A stretch of 64,000 nt of DNA from Saltatorellus ferox (GCA_007751475.1 CP036434.1:7507524-7571523), one strand, 5' to 3'; shown: positions 28,443 through 38,144, counted from the first letter of the stretch. Numbers and translations are program-made. Notes: generated by a model not told the origin, from the sequence alone.

Positions 28443-29801
28443 TTACTGCCAGTCGACGTAGACCGCGTCGGAGAAGTTCGACGTGGGCGTGCCGGAGACG
28501 GAGTCGCGGTGCCAGAGCTGGAAGTGGGTGCGCAGGCCCGCCATGGCGGCGTAGGGGCCCGTCGACGTGGGGATGCTCTGCAGACTCCATTCGCCCGTCT
28601 GCGTGGTGAGGGAGATCGTGCCGGAGGCACCTGAGTTCTTGATCTGACCGGGCCCCGTGAACCGGCCGATGTTGGCGGACACGCAGAGGTTGCCCGCGCT
28701 TCCAGCTGGGTTGGCGACAAAGCCCGGGGTCCGAGACGTGATGAAGAAGCCGAACGTGTTCGTGGGCAGCCCACCGATGAGAGTGAGATTGTTGTCGGAG
28801 ACGACCGCGCTCCCCAGGACCAGAAGCGACGAGTTGACACCCGTCGAGTTCGGATTGGACATGCAGTAGGGAACTCCGGGACCGAAGTTATCGCAGATGG
28901 CGGTGTCCGCCTGAAGCTCCATGTGGAAGGACGCATACATGTTCGCCAGCGGCCCGGCGCATGCGTTGTTGTTGCGGTAGCCGAAGAACCAGTAGCAGCC
29001 GCTATTGCTCGGGACGTTCGTGTCCTCGATCCACCAGAAGTCCTGGGTACCGAGCCCGGTGCTGCCCTCCGGACAGAAGGACGGTGGCCCGAAGTAGGTG
29101 TCCGTGCCATCGGTGACCTCTCCCCCCGTGACCCAGTTCGGCTCGGTGCTCTGGGGGTCGCCCCGAATCAGGAATCCAGCCACCGAAGTCGTGTTCTGCC
29201 CCGCGTACGTGTAGCTCCAGCCGAAGCTATCGAGGTCCAGATCCCCGTCGTATCCATCGCCTCCGTCGCCGCCCAGACAGAACTCGTTGCCGCCGGAGAG
29301 ATCGAACGTCACCGTCCAGCAGCCGTTCGCGGGAAGGCCGGTCGCGAGGAAGTCGGCGTCCGGCGCACCTCGGAACGAACAGGGCATATAGCTCTCGTAG
29401 AAGCGAATCTCCCATCCGCTCCCACCTGCGGGTCCGAGATCGCAGTAGCCGATCTCGAAGCAGTTGACGGTGAACGAATCACGGCCCTGCGGATGCTGAC
29501 CGTTGAAGGGACCCGGGATCTGTCCCTCGTCAAAGTTCTCGGCCATCGGAATCGTTCCGCCGACGCCGCCGGTGGTCGAAAAGTAGCCGGACCACGCGGT
29601 GTTCGAATAGATGACGTCAGGCCCGAAGTTCGACACACCGCCGCCGGCGCGCGTCCAGGTGCCAGTACTCAGGTGATAGATGCCGGCGTTCTTGACGGCG
29701 CCGGGGATCTTCTCGGCGTGAGCCGCGCGGGGCGCCACCTGCGCGGTGGCGAAAGCCGTACAGACGAATGCGAGAGACGGCAGGAGCAGGGTGCGATGCA
29801 T
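28443..29801 (-). CDS. Secreted protein with the shared C-terminal domain
   Basis: 452 residues from the ATG at 29801, where a signal peptide begins (MHRTLLLPSLAFVCTAFATA); the frame is open up to 29948 but that part has no signal or protein character. The N-terminal ~300 residues are beta-rich, with many Gly, Asp and aromatic residues (YDGDLDLDSFGWSYTYAG) as in extracellular jelly-roll domains. The last ~140 residues (from YCMSNPNSTGVNSS) are one of the best-preserved copies of the shared domain (NPAGSAGNLC, FQLWHRDSVSG, SNFSDAVYVDW). No catalytic motif seen. Confidence 0.85.
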   Translation of the reverse strand: MHRTLLLPSLAFVCTAFATAQVAPRAAHAEKIPGAVKNAGIYHLSTGTWTRAGGGVSNFGPDVIYSNTAWSGYFSTTGGVGGTIPMAENFDEGQIPGPFNGQHPQGRDSFTVNCFEIGYCDLGPAGGSGWEIRFYESYMPCSFRGAPDADFLATGLPANGCWTVTFDLSGGNEFCLGGDGGDGYDGDLDLDSFGWSYTYAGQNTTSVAGFLIRGDPQSTEPNWVTGGEVTDGTDTYFGPPSFCPEGSTGLGTQDFWWIEDTNVPSNSGCYWFFGYRNNNACAGPLANMYASFHMELQADTAICDNFGPGVPYCMSNPNSTGVNSSLLVLGSAVVSDNNLTLIGGLPTNTFGFFITSRTPGFVANPAGSAGNLCVSANIGRFTGPGQIKNSGASGTISLTTQTGEWSLQSIPTSTGPYAAMAGLRTHFQLWHRDSVSGTPTSNFSDAVYVDWQ

Positions 29802-29998
29802 GTCGATCAGGGGTTGGGAAAGAAGTACGTGAGCCTTCCGGGTGTACGCGAGCCTGGACCACCTGTCAACTTGACGCGGCGCAAACGCCGCTGTGGCACA
29901 CGGAAGCATCGGTTCGCAGGGCGCTCCACCGAGTGTGCCTGAAGCCAACTTTAGGTCGCTTTGGGACCCATCGAAGTCTGCCCACCGATACTCCGTAC

Positions 29999-30634
29999 AT
30001 GACGAACACGACCACCGAAACCGCTGATGCCCGCCCCGTCACCCAAGACCGCATGGCCGAATCGGCCAATCGGCGGACGATTCCCCACGATCTCCACAAG
30101 AAGCGATTCGAGCACGGCTACACCGTCGCCGCGTGTGACAACAGGGCCCAGGCCGAGCGCGCGGTCGTCGAACTGAACCGGGAAGGGTTCGACCACAACG
30201 ATCTCGTGCTGGTGAGCGACGAAGTGGACACGCTGCGTCCCGAGCCCCTCGGCGAAACCTTCGAGGTCAGCAATCCCACGAGTCTCGCCAGGGCCAGCGG
30301 CCTGGTGGCCGGTGGCGCCACTGGCGCCGCTGTCGGCGCCTCGCTCTCCGTCGCGATCGCCTACATCGCGACCACCTCCGCGAACGGCCTCGGAGCGGCT
30401 GCGCTCCTGGGTGGGCTCATCGGCGTGGTGGCCGGTGCCTTCGCGGGCCGGGCCATCAGCGCCCGGATGCGCCGCGCGCCGGCGTCGGTCTACGACGAAC
30501 GCTTCCTCAAGTCCGAGATCATGGTCGGTACCGGCATCGGTGCCGATCATCCCGAAACCAACCGCGAGCGCGCCACCCGTGCCCTGAAGCGTGCAGGCCT
30601 TTCGCCCACGGACCTCCCTGGCGAAAAAGGCTGA
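29999..30634 (+). CDS. General stress protein 17M/YflT-like membrane protein
   Basis: 211 residues from the ATG at 29999; the frame is open upstream but overlaps the divergent promoter region. Residues about 38-75 (TVAACDNRAQAERAVVELNREGF) match the YflT/general stress protein 17M fold. Residues about 95-155 are two glycine-rich hydrophobic helices (GLVAGGATGAAVGASL; LGGLIGVVAGAFAGRAIS), as seen in stress proteins of this kind. Charged C-terminus. Probably a membrane-associated stress protein; it precedes the DNA methyltransferase gene by 43 nt. Confidence 0.72.
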   Translation: MTNTTTETADARPVTQDRMAESANRRTIPHDLHKKRFEHGYTVAACDNRAQAERAVVELNREGFDHNDLVLVSDEVDTLRPEPLGETFEVSNPTSLARASGLVAGGATGAAVGASLSVAIAYIATTSANGLGAAALLGGLIGVVAGAFAGRAISARMRRAPASVYDERFLKSEIMVGTGIGADHPETNRERATRALKRAGLSPTDLPGEKG

Positions 30635-30677
30635 AGGTGATGGGAGCGATCGGCGCCCGCGATACACGCGGTCGCCG

Positions 30678-31622
30678 ATGGACTTCATCGGTCTCCGCGC
30701 TCACACTCGCGCGGTGCCTCCCAAACTTGACATCCACTTCGGCGAGAACCTCGACGTCCTCGCCCGCTTCAAGCGGGCGAGGTTCGACCTCATCTACATC
30801 GACCCCCCTTTCAACACGGGGAAGCGCCAGGCGCGCCTCGAGCGAAAGACCCGTCGCGCCAAGGACGGCGATCACAAGGGCTTCTATGGAGAGCGGTACC
30901 GCACCGTCACGATCGGCTCGAAGTCCTTCGCCGATCAGTTCGACGACTACATGGCCTTTCTCGAGCCCCGCATCGAAGAAGCCCATCGCCTGCTGAAGCC
31001 AACGGGCAGCTTCCTCCTCCACCTCGACTACCGCGAGGTCCACTACGCCAAGGTCTTGACCGACGCCATCTTCGGTCGGAAGAGCTTCCAGAATGAGATC
31101 GTCTGGGCCTACGACTATGGCGCCCGCTCGAAGAAGCGCTGGCCTGCCAAGCACGACAACATCCTCTGGTACGCGAAGGATCCGGCGAACTTCACCTTTC
31201 GCTACGACCACGTGGATCGAATCCCCTACCTCGCGCCCAAGCTCGTGACGAAGGAGAAGGCGATCCGCGGCAAGACGCCGACCGACACGTGGTGGCACAC
31301 GATCGTGAGTCCCAACGGCAAGGAGAAGACGGGCTACCCGACCCAGAAACCCCTCGGCATCATCGACCGGATCATCAACGTCCACACGGAGCCCGGCGAC
31401 AAGGTGCTCGACTTCTTCGCGGGGAGCGGCACGATCGGGGAGTCCGCGATCCGCCAGGGCCGCAGCGCCGTTCTCGTGGATCAGAACGAGGAAGCGATGC
31501 AGGTGATGGCGTCACGCCTGGCGTTCGCGAGGCCGAAGTTCCATGGCTGGACGCCCCCCGCGAAGCCCGGCGGAAGGGCGCTGAAGAAAGCCCGGAAGAA
31601 AGCCCGGAAGAAAGCACTGTAG
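30678..31622 (+). CDS. Beta-class N6-adenine (or N4-cytosine) DNA methyltransferase, orphan
   Basis: 314 residues from the ATG at 30678; an earlier in-frame ATG at 30591 would overlap the upstream gene. Motif IV is Asp42-Pro-Pro-Phe (YIDPPFNTGK) and lies before motif I, LDFFAGSGTIGESA (about 245-257), the beta-class order shared with CcrM and HinfI methylases. GYPTQKPLGIIDRII is motif X. No restriction nuclease gene is adjacent, so it is an orphan methylase, perhaps for gene control. The C-terminus is a repetitive basic tail (KKARKKARKKAL), which probably helps bind DNA. Confidence 0.9.
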   Translation: MDFIGLRAHTRAVPPKLDIHFGENLDVLARFKRARFDLIYIDPPFNTGKRQARLERKTRRAKDGDHKGFYGERYRTVTIGSKSFADQFDDYMAFLEPRIEEAHRLLKPTGSFLLHLDYREVHYAKVLTDAIFGRKSFQNEIVWAYDYGARSKKRWPAKHDNILWYAKDPANFTFRYDHVDRIPYLAPKLVTKEKAIRGKTPTDTWWHTIVSPNGKEKTGYPTQKPLGIIDRIINVHTEPGDKVLDFFAGSGTIGESAIRQGRSAVLVDQNEEAMQVMASRLAFARPKFHGWTPPAKPGGRALKKARKKARKKAL

Positions 31623-31644
31623 AGAGCGAAGTAGCCGAGCGAGG

Positions 31645-32298
31645 CTACAGCCGGAAACCGAAGGCGAAGCCGAGCTGGGTGTAGTCCGCATCGCCCTCCA
31701 CCGTCTCCAGGTCCAGGCTGGTGCCGAAGAGCGTTCGGAGATCGACGCCGAGGTACATCCATTCGTTCAGCGCGTACTGCACGCCGCCGTGGAGATAGAC
31801 GCCCGCGGAAAACCCCTGGTCGTCCGCGACCTGGCCGCCCTGGTCGTTGTCGACGCCCGCGAGAATGCCCGAAAGACCGCCACCCACGTAAGGGGTCCAG
31901 CGATCGCGCTTCCACATGTAGCGTGCTCCGCCGTAGAGCTCAGCGGCCGCGCCCGTCACGTCGACGTTGTCACTCACTCCGTTCTTGATGCCGAGCGAGC
32001 CCATGGCGCCCAGCTCGAACCCGAGTCCGTTCTTGACCTCATGCGCGTACTCGATTCCCGCCGACGTTTCGGCGTCGACGCGATCCCAGATATCGGTGTC
32101 CGAGAACTTCCGGTAGCCCGCGATGAACGAGATCTGCCGGACGCGATCGTCGATTCGATCGTCGATGTAGTCGAGCCGGATGGGCGGCGGGACGGCGTCC
32201 TCCGCCAGAGGGGACTGAATCTCCTGGTTCGCCGCGCAGCCGGTGAACGCAAAGAGGAACGGAAGGGCCAGAAAGGCGGGGAGAACGGGAATCTGCAT
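31645..32298 (-). CDS. Outer-membrane beta-barrel-like lipoprotein
   Basis: 217 residues from the ATG at 32298, where a lipoprotein signal begins (MQIPVLPAFLALPFLFAFTGC, lipobox FTGC); the frame is open to 32406 but overlaps ccoS. The rest shows alternating strands with glycine and aromatic residues: AELYGGARYMWKRDRWTPYVGGGLSG, SAGVYLHGGVQYALNEWMYLGVDL, and a C-terminal Leu (GFAFGFRL), as in OmpW/OmpA-like eight-stranded barrels. The stop lies 22 nt from the convergent methyltransferase gene. It follows ccoS by 88 nt and may be co-transcribed with the oxidase operon. Confidence 0.75.
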   Translation of the reverse strand: MQIPVLPAFLALPFLFAFTGCAANQEIQSPLAEDAVPPPIRLDYIDDRIDDRVRQISFIAGYRKFSDTDIWDRVDAETSAGIEYAHEVKNGLGFELGAMGSLGIKNGVSDNVDVTGAAAELYGGARYMWKRDRWTPYVGGGLSGILAGVDNDQGGQVADDQGFSAGVYLHGGVQYALNEWMYLGVDLRTLFGTSLDLETVEGDADYTQLGFAFGFRL

Positions 32299-32386
32299 CG
32301 TCCCGAACGCTACCCCACCCTCGGCAAGAGGCAAACGGGCAACCTCATCGGGCGACGCCGGGCTCATCCCGGGACAACCGGGGGAA

Positions 32387-32542
32387 TCAGTCCTCCGACA
32401 GCGCATCGTCCTCCAGGACGACGCGCATCGCGGGCGTATCGAGGTCGTCGAACTGCCCGCGCTTGACGGCCCAGAGGAACGCCACCAGCGCGGCTCCGCC
32501 GAGCACGAGCGCCAGGGGGAGGACGATGTAGATCACGGACAT
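32387..32542 (-). CDS. ccoS: cbb3 oxidase maturation protein CcoS
   Basis: A 51-residue protein that is easily missed. It starts with MSVIYIVLPLALVLGGAALV, one membrane helix, followed by FLWAVKRGQFDDLDTPAMR, the CcoS hallmark. CcoS is needed for heme/copper insertion into cbb3 oxidase. Its start overlaps the ccoI stop codon by 10 nt, indicating translational coupling, and it closes the cco operon. Confidence 0.93.
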   Translation of the reverse strand: MSVIYIVLPLALVLGGAALVAFLWAVKRGQFDDLDTPAMRVVLEDDALSED

Positions 32543-35187
32543 GGGACAGGCTCCTCGGTCTTGGGGACGGATGGCGAGGGGGAGACGACCGGCGCGCTCG
32601 CCGCCTCATCGTCCAGGTCCGCGGCCGCGTGTTGGAAGGCACGGGAGCGGCCGATCGGTCGAAGTGAAACGAGCGCCAGGGTCAGCACCGAGACGGAGCT
32701 GACGGGCATCAGGATAGCCGCGACCAGTGGATCCATGTGGCCCGACGCGGCGAGGGTGATCCCCACGACGTTGTAGGCGAGGGAAAGTCCCAGGTTCATG
32801 CGGATCGTGCGCATGGTCTTTTGCGAGAGAGCGCGCAGGTCCGCCAGCGCCCCGAGGCCGGGCCGACTGGCGTACACGTCTGCGGCCGCGAGGCTCACCT
32901 CGGCGCCGCCGTGCACCGCGATCCCGACGTCGGCCGCCGCCAGCGCCGCCGCATCGTTCACCCCGTCACCGACCATGCAGACGACCTCGCCGCCGGACTG
33001 AAGGGCCTGAACGCGCTCAAGCTTGCCCTCGGGCTCGACCCGGCCCGCGAAGCGATCGATGCCAACCGTCGCGGCGATGCGTGCCACCGCTCCGTCCACG
33101 TCGCCGGAGAGGACCTCGGGCTCCCAGCCGACCTGCCGAAGGGCCTCGATCACGCTCGCCGCGTCGGCCCGGGCCGTATCGGACAGCGCGATGAGCGCCG
33201 CGACGTCCCCGTCGCTTCCCGCCGCCACGCCGATCACGCTGTGACCGGCGGCCTCCATCGCTTCGGCTTCCGCCGCCCTTTCCTTCGAAAGAACGTGCCC
33301 GTGGCGAGCCAGGTGATCGAGCGATCCGACCCGAAGGGCCACGCCATCGACCACTCCGGAGAGGCCGCCGTCCAGCCGCTCGTCCACGTCCTCGGCGCGC
33401 ACTCCGGGCGCGGCGAAGCGATCGAAGTCGCGCACGAGAGCTCTCGCCAGCGGGTGGTTCGAGCGCGCCTCGAGCGCCGCGACCGGCCCGCGTAGTGCCG
33501 GGTCGCCGACATAGGCGGTGACGTGCGCCGATCCGTGCGTGAGCGTGCCGGTCTTGTCGAGCAGGAGCCGCACCCGCCCCGCGAGGCGCTCGAACACGGA
33601 GGCGTCCTTCACCAGGATGCCCACCCGTGCCGCGCGTCCCACGGCTACCGCGAGCGTGAGCGGTGTCGCGAGCCCGAGCGCGCACGGACACGCCACGATG
33701 AGCAGCGCGACCGTGTGGTCGATGGCGGTGCGAAGGTCCGCAGCCCAGCTCCAGTACAGGAACGTCGCGGCCGCCAGCCCGCAGACCGCGATCACGAACA
33801 CCCCCGCGATCCGGTCGGTGAACTTCTCGATCCGCGGCTTCTCGGCGAGCCCCTCCTCGACGAGCCCCATGAGCCTTCCGACGCGGCTGTTCGCGCCCAA
33901 GCTGGTGACTTCGACGCGCAGCAGACCGGAAACGTTCTGACAGCCCGCGTGCACTGCATCCCCCACCGTGACCGCGACCGGTACGGCTTCCCCCGAGAGA
34001 AGCGATCGATCCACGGCGGAGCGGCCGAACACGACCGAGCCGTCCGCGGGAACCGGCTCGCCGGGACGAACCTCGACCACGTCCCCGAGCATCAGTTCGG
34101 GCGTCGTGATCTCCACGATCTCCTCGTGCCCCAGGACAGGCTGCGCCCTCACGATGCGGCACGTCGCCGGCGTGAGCGCCCGTGTGAGGTCGACGGCATC
34201 CGCCGCCCAGCGCTGTTGCCGCGCCTGGATGTACCGGCCCACGAGCAGGAGGAACACGAGCACGGTCAGCGAATCGAAGTACGCTTCGCCCGACTCCGTC
34301 ACCGTGTTCCAGGTGCCCGCGAGCCCGCCCGCGAGCAGCGCCAGCGCGATGGGCAGGTCGAGGTGCCCGGTCCTCGTACGAATGGCCGCCCAGGCTCCGC
34401 GCAGGAACGAGCGCCCCGGCCAGAGGATCGACAGCCAACCCAGCCCCAGGCCGATGTAGCGGAAGAGTTGAGCATGCTGATGCTCGATGCCGCCAGCGGC
34501 CCCTGCGTAGAGAGCGAACGAGACGAGCATCGCGTTCCCTGCGGTGACCGCGGCGACGCCCATGTGCACGAGGTGCCTGCGTTCGGCGGTGCGAGCCAGC
34601 GCCTGGCGCTCGCCCTTCGCGGGCGGGTGCGGCGGGTAACCGAGACGATCGAGCGCGCGGGCGATGCTCGAGAGCTGCGCGAGGTCGGGCGCGTACGTCA
34701 GCGACACGCGCGCGTCTCGAACGCGCAGCCGGATGTCCACGACGCCTGGAAGCAGCTTCGGGAGGCGCTCCACCAGCCAAACGCACGCCGCGCAGTGCAC
34801 GCCCTCCAGGAGCAGGTCGACGTCGACGAGCCCGGTCGATTCACCGTCCGCACCCAGGCGCGGACGCACGTAGGCCTCCTGGAAGGCGTCGCGATCGAAC
34901 GCTTCGTAGCCCCGTCCCGTCGCGCGCGCCGGTCCGGCGTCGGCCGAATCCTCGAAGCGCGCCCGAAGGGAGTAATAGTTCCCGTCGAGGCCGCTGGAAC
35001 GCAAGGTCTCGTAGACCAGCTCGCAGCCGTTGCAGCAGAACTGCTCGTCGCGGCCCGTGACGACGAGTCCGGCGGGAACGGGCAGCCCGCAGTGCGAACA
35101 GGTGCACGCCGCTCGCCGTTCGGTCGATGCGACGCTGGCCGTGGACCGTGGGCGCACTGAAGCGCCCGGAGGATCGATCAAGGTCAT
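32533..35187 (-). CDS. ccoI: Cu+-transporting P1B-type ATPase CcoI (FixI)
   Basis: An 884-residue copper exporter that supplies copper to cbb3 oxidase. N-terminal cysteine-rich domain (CSHCGLPVPAGLV..CCNGCELVYE), then a heavy-metal-associated domain with GVHCAACVW. Eight membrane helices, the CPC metal-site motif in IVACPCALGLATPL, the phosphorylation motif DKTGTLTHG, and VGDGVNDAAALAAADVGIAV. Length and the N-terminal Cys4 domain distinguish FixI/CcoI from ordinary CopA. The start is 3 nt after the stop of the SafE-like gene. Confidence 0.95.
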   Translation of the reverse strand: MTLIDPPGASVRPRSTASVASTERRAACTCSHCGLPVPAGLVVTGRDEQFCCNGCELVYETLRSSGLDGNYYSLRARFEDSADAGPARATGRGYEAFDRDAFQEAYVRPRLGADGESTGLVDVDLLLEGVHCAACVWLVERLPKLLPGVVDIRLRVRDARVSLTYAPDLAQLSSIARALDRLGYPPHPPAKGERQALARTAERRHLVHMGVAAVTAGNAMLVSFALYAGAAGGIEHQHAQLFRYIGLGLGWLSILWPGRSFLRGAWAAIRTRTGHLDLPIALALLAGGLAGTWNTVTESGEAYFDSLTVLVFLLLVGRYIQARQQRWAADAVDLTRALTPATCRIVRAQPVLGHEEIVEITTPELMLGDVVEVRPGEPVPADGSVVFGRSAVDRSLLSGEAVPVAVTVGDAVHAGCQNVSGLLRVEVTSLGANSRVGRLMGLVEEGLAEKPRIEKFTDRIAGVFVIAVCGLAAATFLYWSWAADLRTAIDHTVALLIVACPCALGLATPLTLAVAVGRAARVGILVKDASVFERLAGRVRLLLDKTGTLTHGSAHVTAYVGDPALRGPVAALEARSNHPLARALVRDFDRFAAPGVRAEDVDERLDGGLSGVVDGVALRVGSLDHLARHGHVLSKERAAEAEAMEAAGHSVIGVAAGSDGDVAALIALSDTARADAASVIEALRQVGWEPEVLSGDVDGAVARIAATVGIDRFAGRVEPEGKLERVQALQSGGEVVCMVGDGVNDAAALAAADVGIAVHGGAEVSLAAADVYASRPGLGALADLRALSQKTMRTIRMNLGLSLAYNVVGITLAASGHMDPLVAAILMPVSSVSVLTLALVSLRPIGRSRAFQHAAADLDDEAASAPVVSPSPSVPKTEEPVPCP

Positions 35188-35189
35188 GA

Positions 35190-35999
35190 CTATTGGTCCC
35201 TCGACGACGCGCTCACGCCGCTGCAGCAGGGCATGGGTTCACCCGCGGAGGGAAGCACCGTCCCTTCCTCCAGGCTCTCGGCGCGCTCGTCCGCCGCGTG
35301 GGCGACCAGGAAGCCCGCGTCGAGCTGCGCTCTCCCGAGGATGGCCCACGCGCCCACGGCGATCAGCACCACGCTGAAAGCTGGACGCAGCTTCGGGCTC
35401 ATGAGCCCACCCGCGCCGCGCACACCGAGTCCGACGGCGCTCAGGATGGGCACGCTGCCCGCCCAGAAGGCGACCATCACGAGGGCGCCGAGGAGGGGGC
35501 TTGCGGTTCCCGCCGCAAGGGTCGCGAACGCGTAGAGCCAGCCGCAGGGAAGGAGCGCCGTGCAGGCACCGATCGCCAGCGCACGGGCCGCGGGCGGAAG
35601 TCGGAAGGCTCGCCGCTGGAGAGCTTGCACCCGGGTGAGGAACGCCTTGGGGAGCCGAACGTGCGGCACGCTCGCACCGAGGTGGCGCAGGCCGATCAGG
35701 ACGCCGGTCAGGACGAGGGTCGCCGCCGCGAGGGTCGCCGCGATCGGCTGGAGCCCGGCGAGCACGCCAGCGAGGTCCGCGAGCTGGCCCGCGGCGCCCG
35801 CCGCTGCGCCGAGGACTGCGTAGGCAACGCCCCGCGCTCCGTGGTAGTAGCCGAGGAGCCGAGCGCTCCCCTCGCTGCCCGACGCGCCGGAACCCTGCGG
35901 CTTCGCCATGACCACGGCCATGAGCGGGCCACACATGCCTGCGCAGTGCATCGAGCCCACGAGGCTCGCGGCGAAGATGGCTGGCCAGGCGAGTTCCAT
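35190..35999 (-). CDS. SafE/CcdA-like membrane protein of the cco operon
   Basis: A 269-residue protein of the urease accessory UreH-like/SafE family with about six helices. SMHCAGMCGPLMAVVM in the first helix has the Cys pair usual in this family, and GACTALLPCGWLYAFATLAAG is the second conserved repeat. Genes of this family lie between ccoH and ccoI in many cbb3 operons and are thought to help copper or thiol handling in oxidase assembly. Its start codon overlaps the ccoH stop by 1 nt. Confidence 0.88.
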   Translation of the reverse strand: MELAWPAIFAASLVGSMHCAGMCGPLMAVVMAKPQGSGASGSEGSARLLGYYHGARGVAYAVLGAAAGAAGQLADLAGVLAGLQPIAATLAAATLVLTGVLIGLRHLGASVPHVRLPKAFLTRVQALQRRAFRLPPAARALAIGACTALLPCGWLYAFATLAAGTASPLLGALVMVAFWAGSVPILSAVGLGVRGAGGLMSPKLRPAFSVVLIAVGAWAILGRAQLDAGFLVAHAADERAESLEEGTVLPSAGEPMPCCSGVSASSRDQ

Positions 36000-36550
36000 C
36001 AGTCGTTCTTCAGGCCCGCGTCGATGAGTTCATCCGCATTGACCACACGAAGCTCGCGCGCGGAGACATGGAGGAGGTCCCCGAGTTCGGCCGCGAGGTC
36101 GCAGTTCCAGAGGCCCGGCTGGGTCATGGGCACCATCCCCTGATAGACACCCGTCTCACCGACCTCGGCGAGCATGCCATCGACGGCCTTGCCCTGGGCA
36201 CGGTGCCAGAAGCGAACGCTGACCTTGGCCCCGTGGACCGGGTTCTTCAGCTTGTCGAGGATCTCGACGCGCAGGTTGCGGCGGCCGTTCTCCTCGAGGA
36301 AGGGCGACGTGTTGACGAACACCTCCCAGCCCAGAAGAGCGCTGTCCGCGGCCTTCGCACGCATGTCGTCCCAGGCGAGCGCGCGGGCGTAGTAGTCGGG
36401 CAGCACGGAGTTGCCGTTGTCGCGGCCCGCGATGTTGACGGCGAGCGCCATGGCGCCGACGTGGCCGACCAGCAGGCCGACGACGATCATCGGCCAGCGG
36501 TAGGACGCGAGGCGGCCCGGCTTCTTGGGTGTGTTGGCTTGTGGGTTCAT
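35999..36550 (-). CDS. ccoH: cbb3 oxidase assembly protein CcoH (FixH)
   Basis: 183 residues with one N-terminal helix (YRWPMIVVGLLVGHVGAMALA) and a periplasmic beta domain, the FixH/CcoH layout. NSVLPDYYARALAWDD is close to the conserved V-x-x-D-Y-Y-x-x-x motif of FixH. It joins ccoG upstream (27-nt gap) and overlaps the SafE-like gene. CcoH stays in complex with the oxidase and helps to insert copper. Confidence 0.9.
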   Translation of the reverse strand: MNPQANTPKKPGRLASYRWPMIVVGLLVGHVGAMALAVNIAGRDNGNSVLPDYYARALAWDDMRAKAADSALLGWEVFVNTSPFLEENGRRNLRVEILDKLKNPVHGAKVSVRFWHRAQGKAVDGMLAEVGETGVYQGMVPMTQPGLWNCDLAAELGDLLHVSARELRVVNADELIDAGLKND

Positions 36551-36577
36551 GATCGGAAGAGATGGATACCTGAAGGT

Positions 36578-38080
36578 CTAATCGTGGTCTTCGGACTTCT
36601 TGCCTTGGTCGTCATCACCGTGATCGTCATCGCTGTGGTCCTCGGGACGGTGCGCCGCCGCTTGCCCGCTCGGGCCCAGCAGTCGCCAGCTCGACTTCTG
36701 GCTCCAGCCCTCGTCGTCGATCACCATGAGCTCCGCGTCGACCCGACCGTTGGTGAACGCCGACTGAGGTGCCATCACGTGCAGCGGCTCGGTGACGGTC
36801 TCACCGGGCTGAAGCTCCACCTTGTCGCGCGCTGCGCGAATGTGAAGGCCAGCCGGCTCGATCACCTGAAGATGGTAGGTCCGCACGGCGTCGGTTCTGT
36901 TGGTCAGCTTGACCCGCATGGTGTTCTCGACCTCGCCAGACTCCATCACCACGAAGGGTCGGCCGAGGTTCCGCATCAGCGTCACGTCCGCGTGCGGGCG
37001 TCCGACGAGGAGCGTCAGGAAGAGCGCCGCAAGCCCCGAGATCAGCGATCCGTAGATCGCGGTCCGCGGCCGGAAGAACTTCGTGGGCTCGCCTGCGAGC
37101 GCCGCCTCGGACGTGTACTTGATGAGACCGCGCGGCTGCTCGGTCTTGTCCATGATCTCGTCGCAGGCGTCGATGCACTGGGTGCAGTTGACGCACTCCA
37201 GCTGAAGGCCGTCACGGATGTCGATGCCGGTCGGGCAGACCTGGACGCACGCGCCGCAGTCGATGCACGAACCGCGGTCCGCAAAGGGGTTCGCCGCGTC
37301 CTTGATCTCACTCTTCCGAAGCGGCTTGCGCGGCTCACCGCGGTTGGGGTCGTAGGCCACGATCTTCGAGTTGCGATCGAGGAGCACCGATTGAAACCGC
37401 CCGTAGGGGCAGCCGATGATGCAGAGCTGCTCGCGCCAGTAGGCGAAGTCGATCATCATCGCCACGGTGATCGCCGCGACGATGACGAAGCCCGCGGGGT
37501 GCGCCAGCGGCGATCCCCACATCCATTCGCGGATGTTGTCGGTACCCACGAAGTACGAGAGGAAGGTCTGCGAGAGGTGGAGGCAGATCACGAAGTACGT
37601 CGCATACATCGCGGTCCGCTTCCAGCTCGGCACGTCCTTCTTGGGCTTGCCGCCGCAGCCGCTCCGCCCCGTGAACAGCCTCTCGATCGGCCGGAAGACG
37701 AACTCCATGTAGACCGTCTGCGGACAGGCCCAGCCGCACCACATCCGCCCGAAGAGCGCCGTGATGAAGAAGATCCCCAGGAAGGTGATCAGGATGGCCA
37801 GCGCGAGAAGGACCGTGTCCGTCGGCAGGAACGTGAAGCCGAAGAGGTGGAACTTGCGCGCGGGCAGATCGAACAGAATCGCGGGCTCACCGTCGATCCG
37901 CAGCCAGGGAAGCCCCGAGTACACCGCGAGCAACAGATACGCCACGAATCGACGCCCGTGCCAGAACCGTCCCGTGACGAGCTTCGGAAAGAGCCAGCGG
38001 CGGCTGCCATCGGCTTCCAGCGTCGAGAGAACGTGTCCTTCGGGCGCAAGAAGCGGCCCATCGGGTGTGTCGGGTGTCAT
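36578..38080 (-). CDS. ccoG: cbb3 oxidase accessory ferredoxin-type protein CcoG
   Basis: A 500-residue membrane protein with about five helices. CGWACPQTVYMEF is the conserved Cys motif; two 4Fe-4S clusters are formed by CIDCGACVQVCPTGIDI and CVNCTQCIDACDEI. The C-terminal IgG-like periplasmic domain (ENTMRVKLTNRTDAVRTY) is also typical. CcoG is a cupric reductase that delivers Cu+ for cbb3 assembly. The C-terminal tail is rich in Asp and His and could bind metal. Confidence 0.95.
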   Translation of the reverse strand: MTPDTPDGPLLAPEGHVLSTLEADGSRRWLFPKLVTGRFWHGRRFVAYLLLAVYSGLPWLRIDGEPAILFDLPARKFHLFGFTFLPTDTVLLALAILITFLGIFFITALFGRMWCGWACPQTVYMEFVFRPIERLFTGRSGCGGKPKKDVPSWKRTAMYATYFVICLHLSQTFLSYFVGTDNIREWMWGSPLAHPAGFVIVAAITVAMMIDFAYWREQLCIIGCPYGRFQSVLLDRNSKIVAYDPNRGEPRKPLRKSEIKDAANPFADRGSCIDCGACVQVCPTGIDIRDGLQLECVNCTQCIDACDEIMDKTEQPRGLIKYTSEAALAGEPTKFFRPRTAIYGSLISGLAALFLTLLVGRPHADVTLMRNLGRPFVVMESGEVENTMRVKLTNRTDAVRTYHLQVIEPAGLHIRAARDKVELQPGETVTEPLHVMAPQSAFTNGRVDAELMVIDDEGWSQKSSWRLLGPSGQAAAHRPEDHSDDDHGDDDQGKKSEDHD

Positions 38081-38144
38081 AGGAGGGGGTCTCGGTCGTT
38101 CGAGGAATCAGTGGGACGAAAGGCTGACTGCGGATCCGCGCTGG

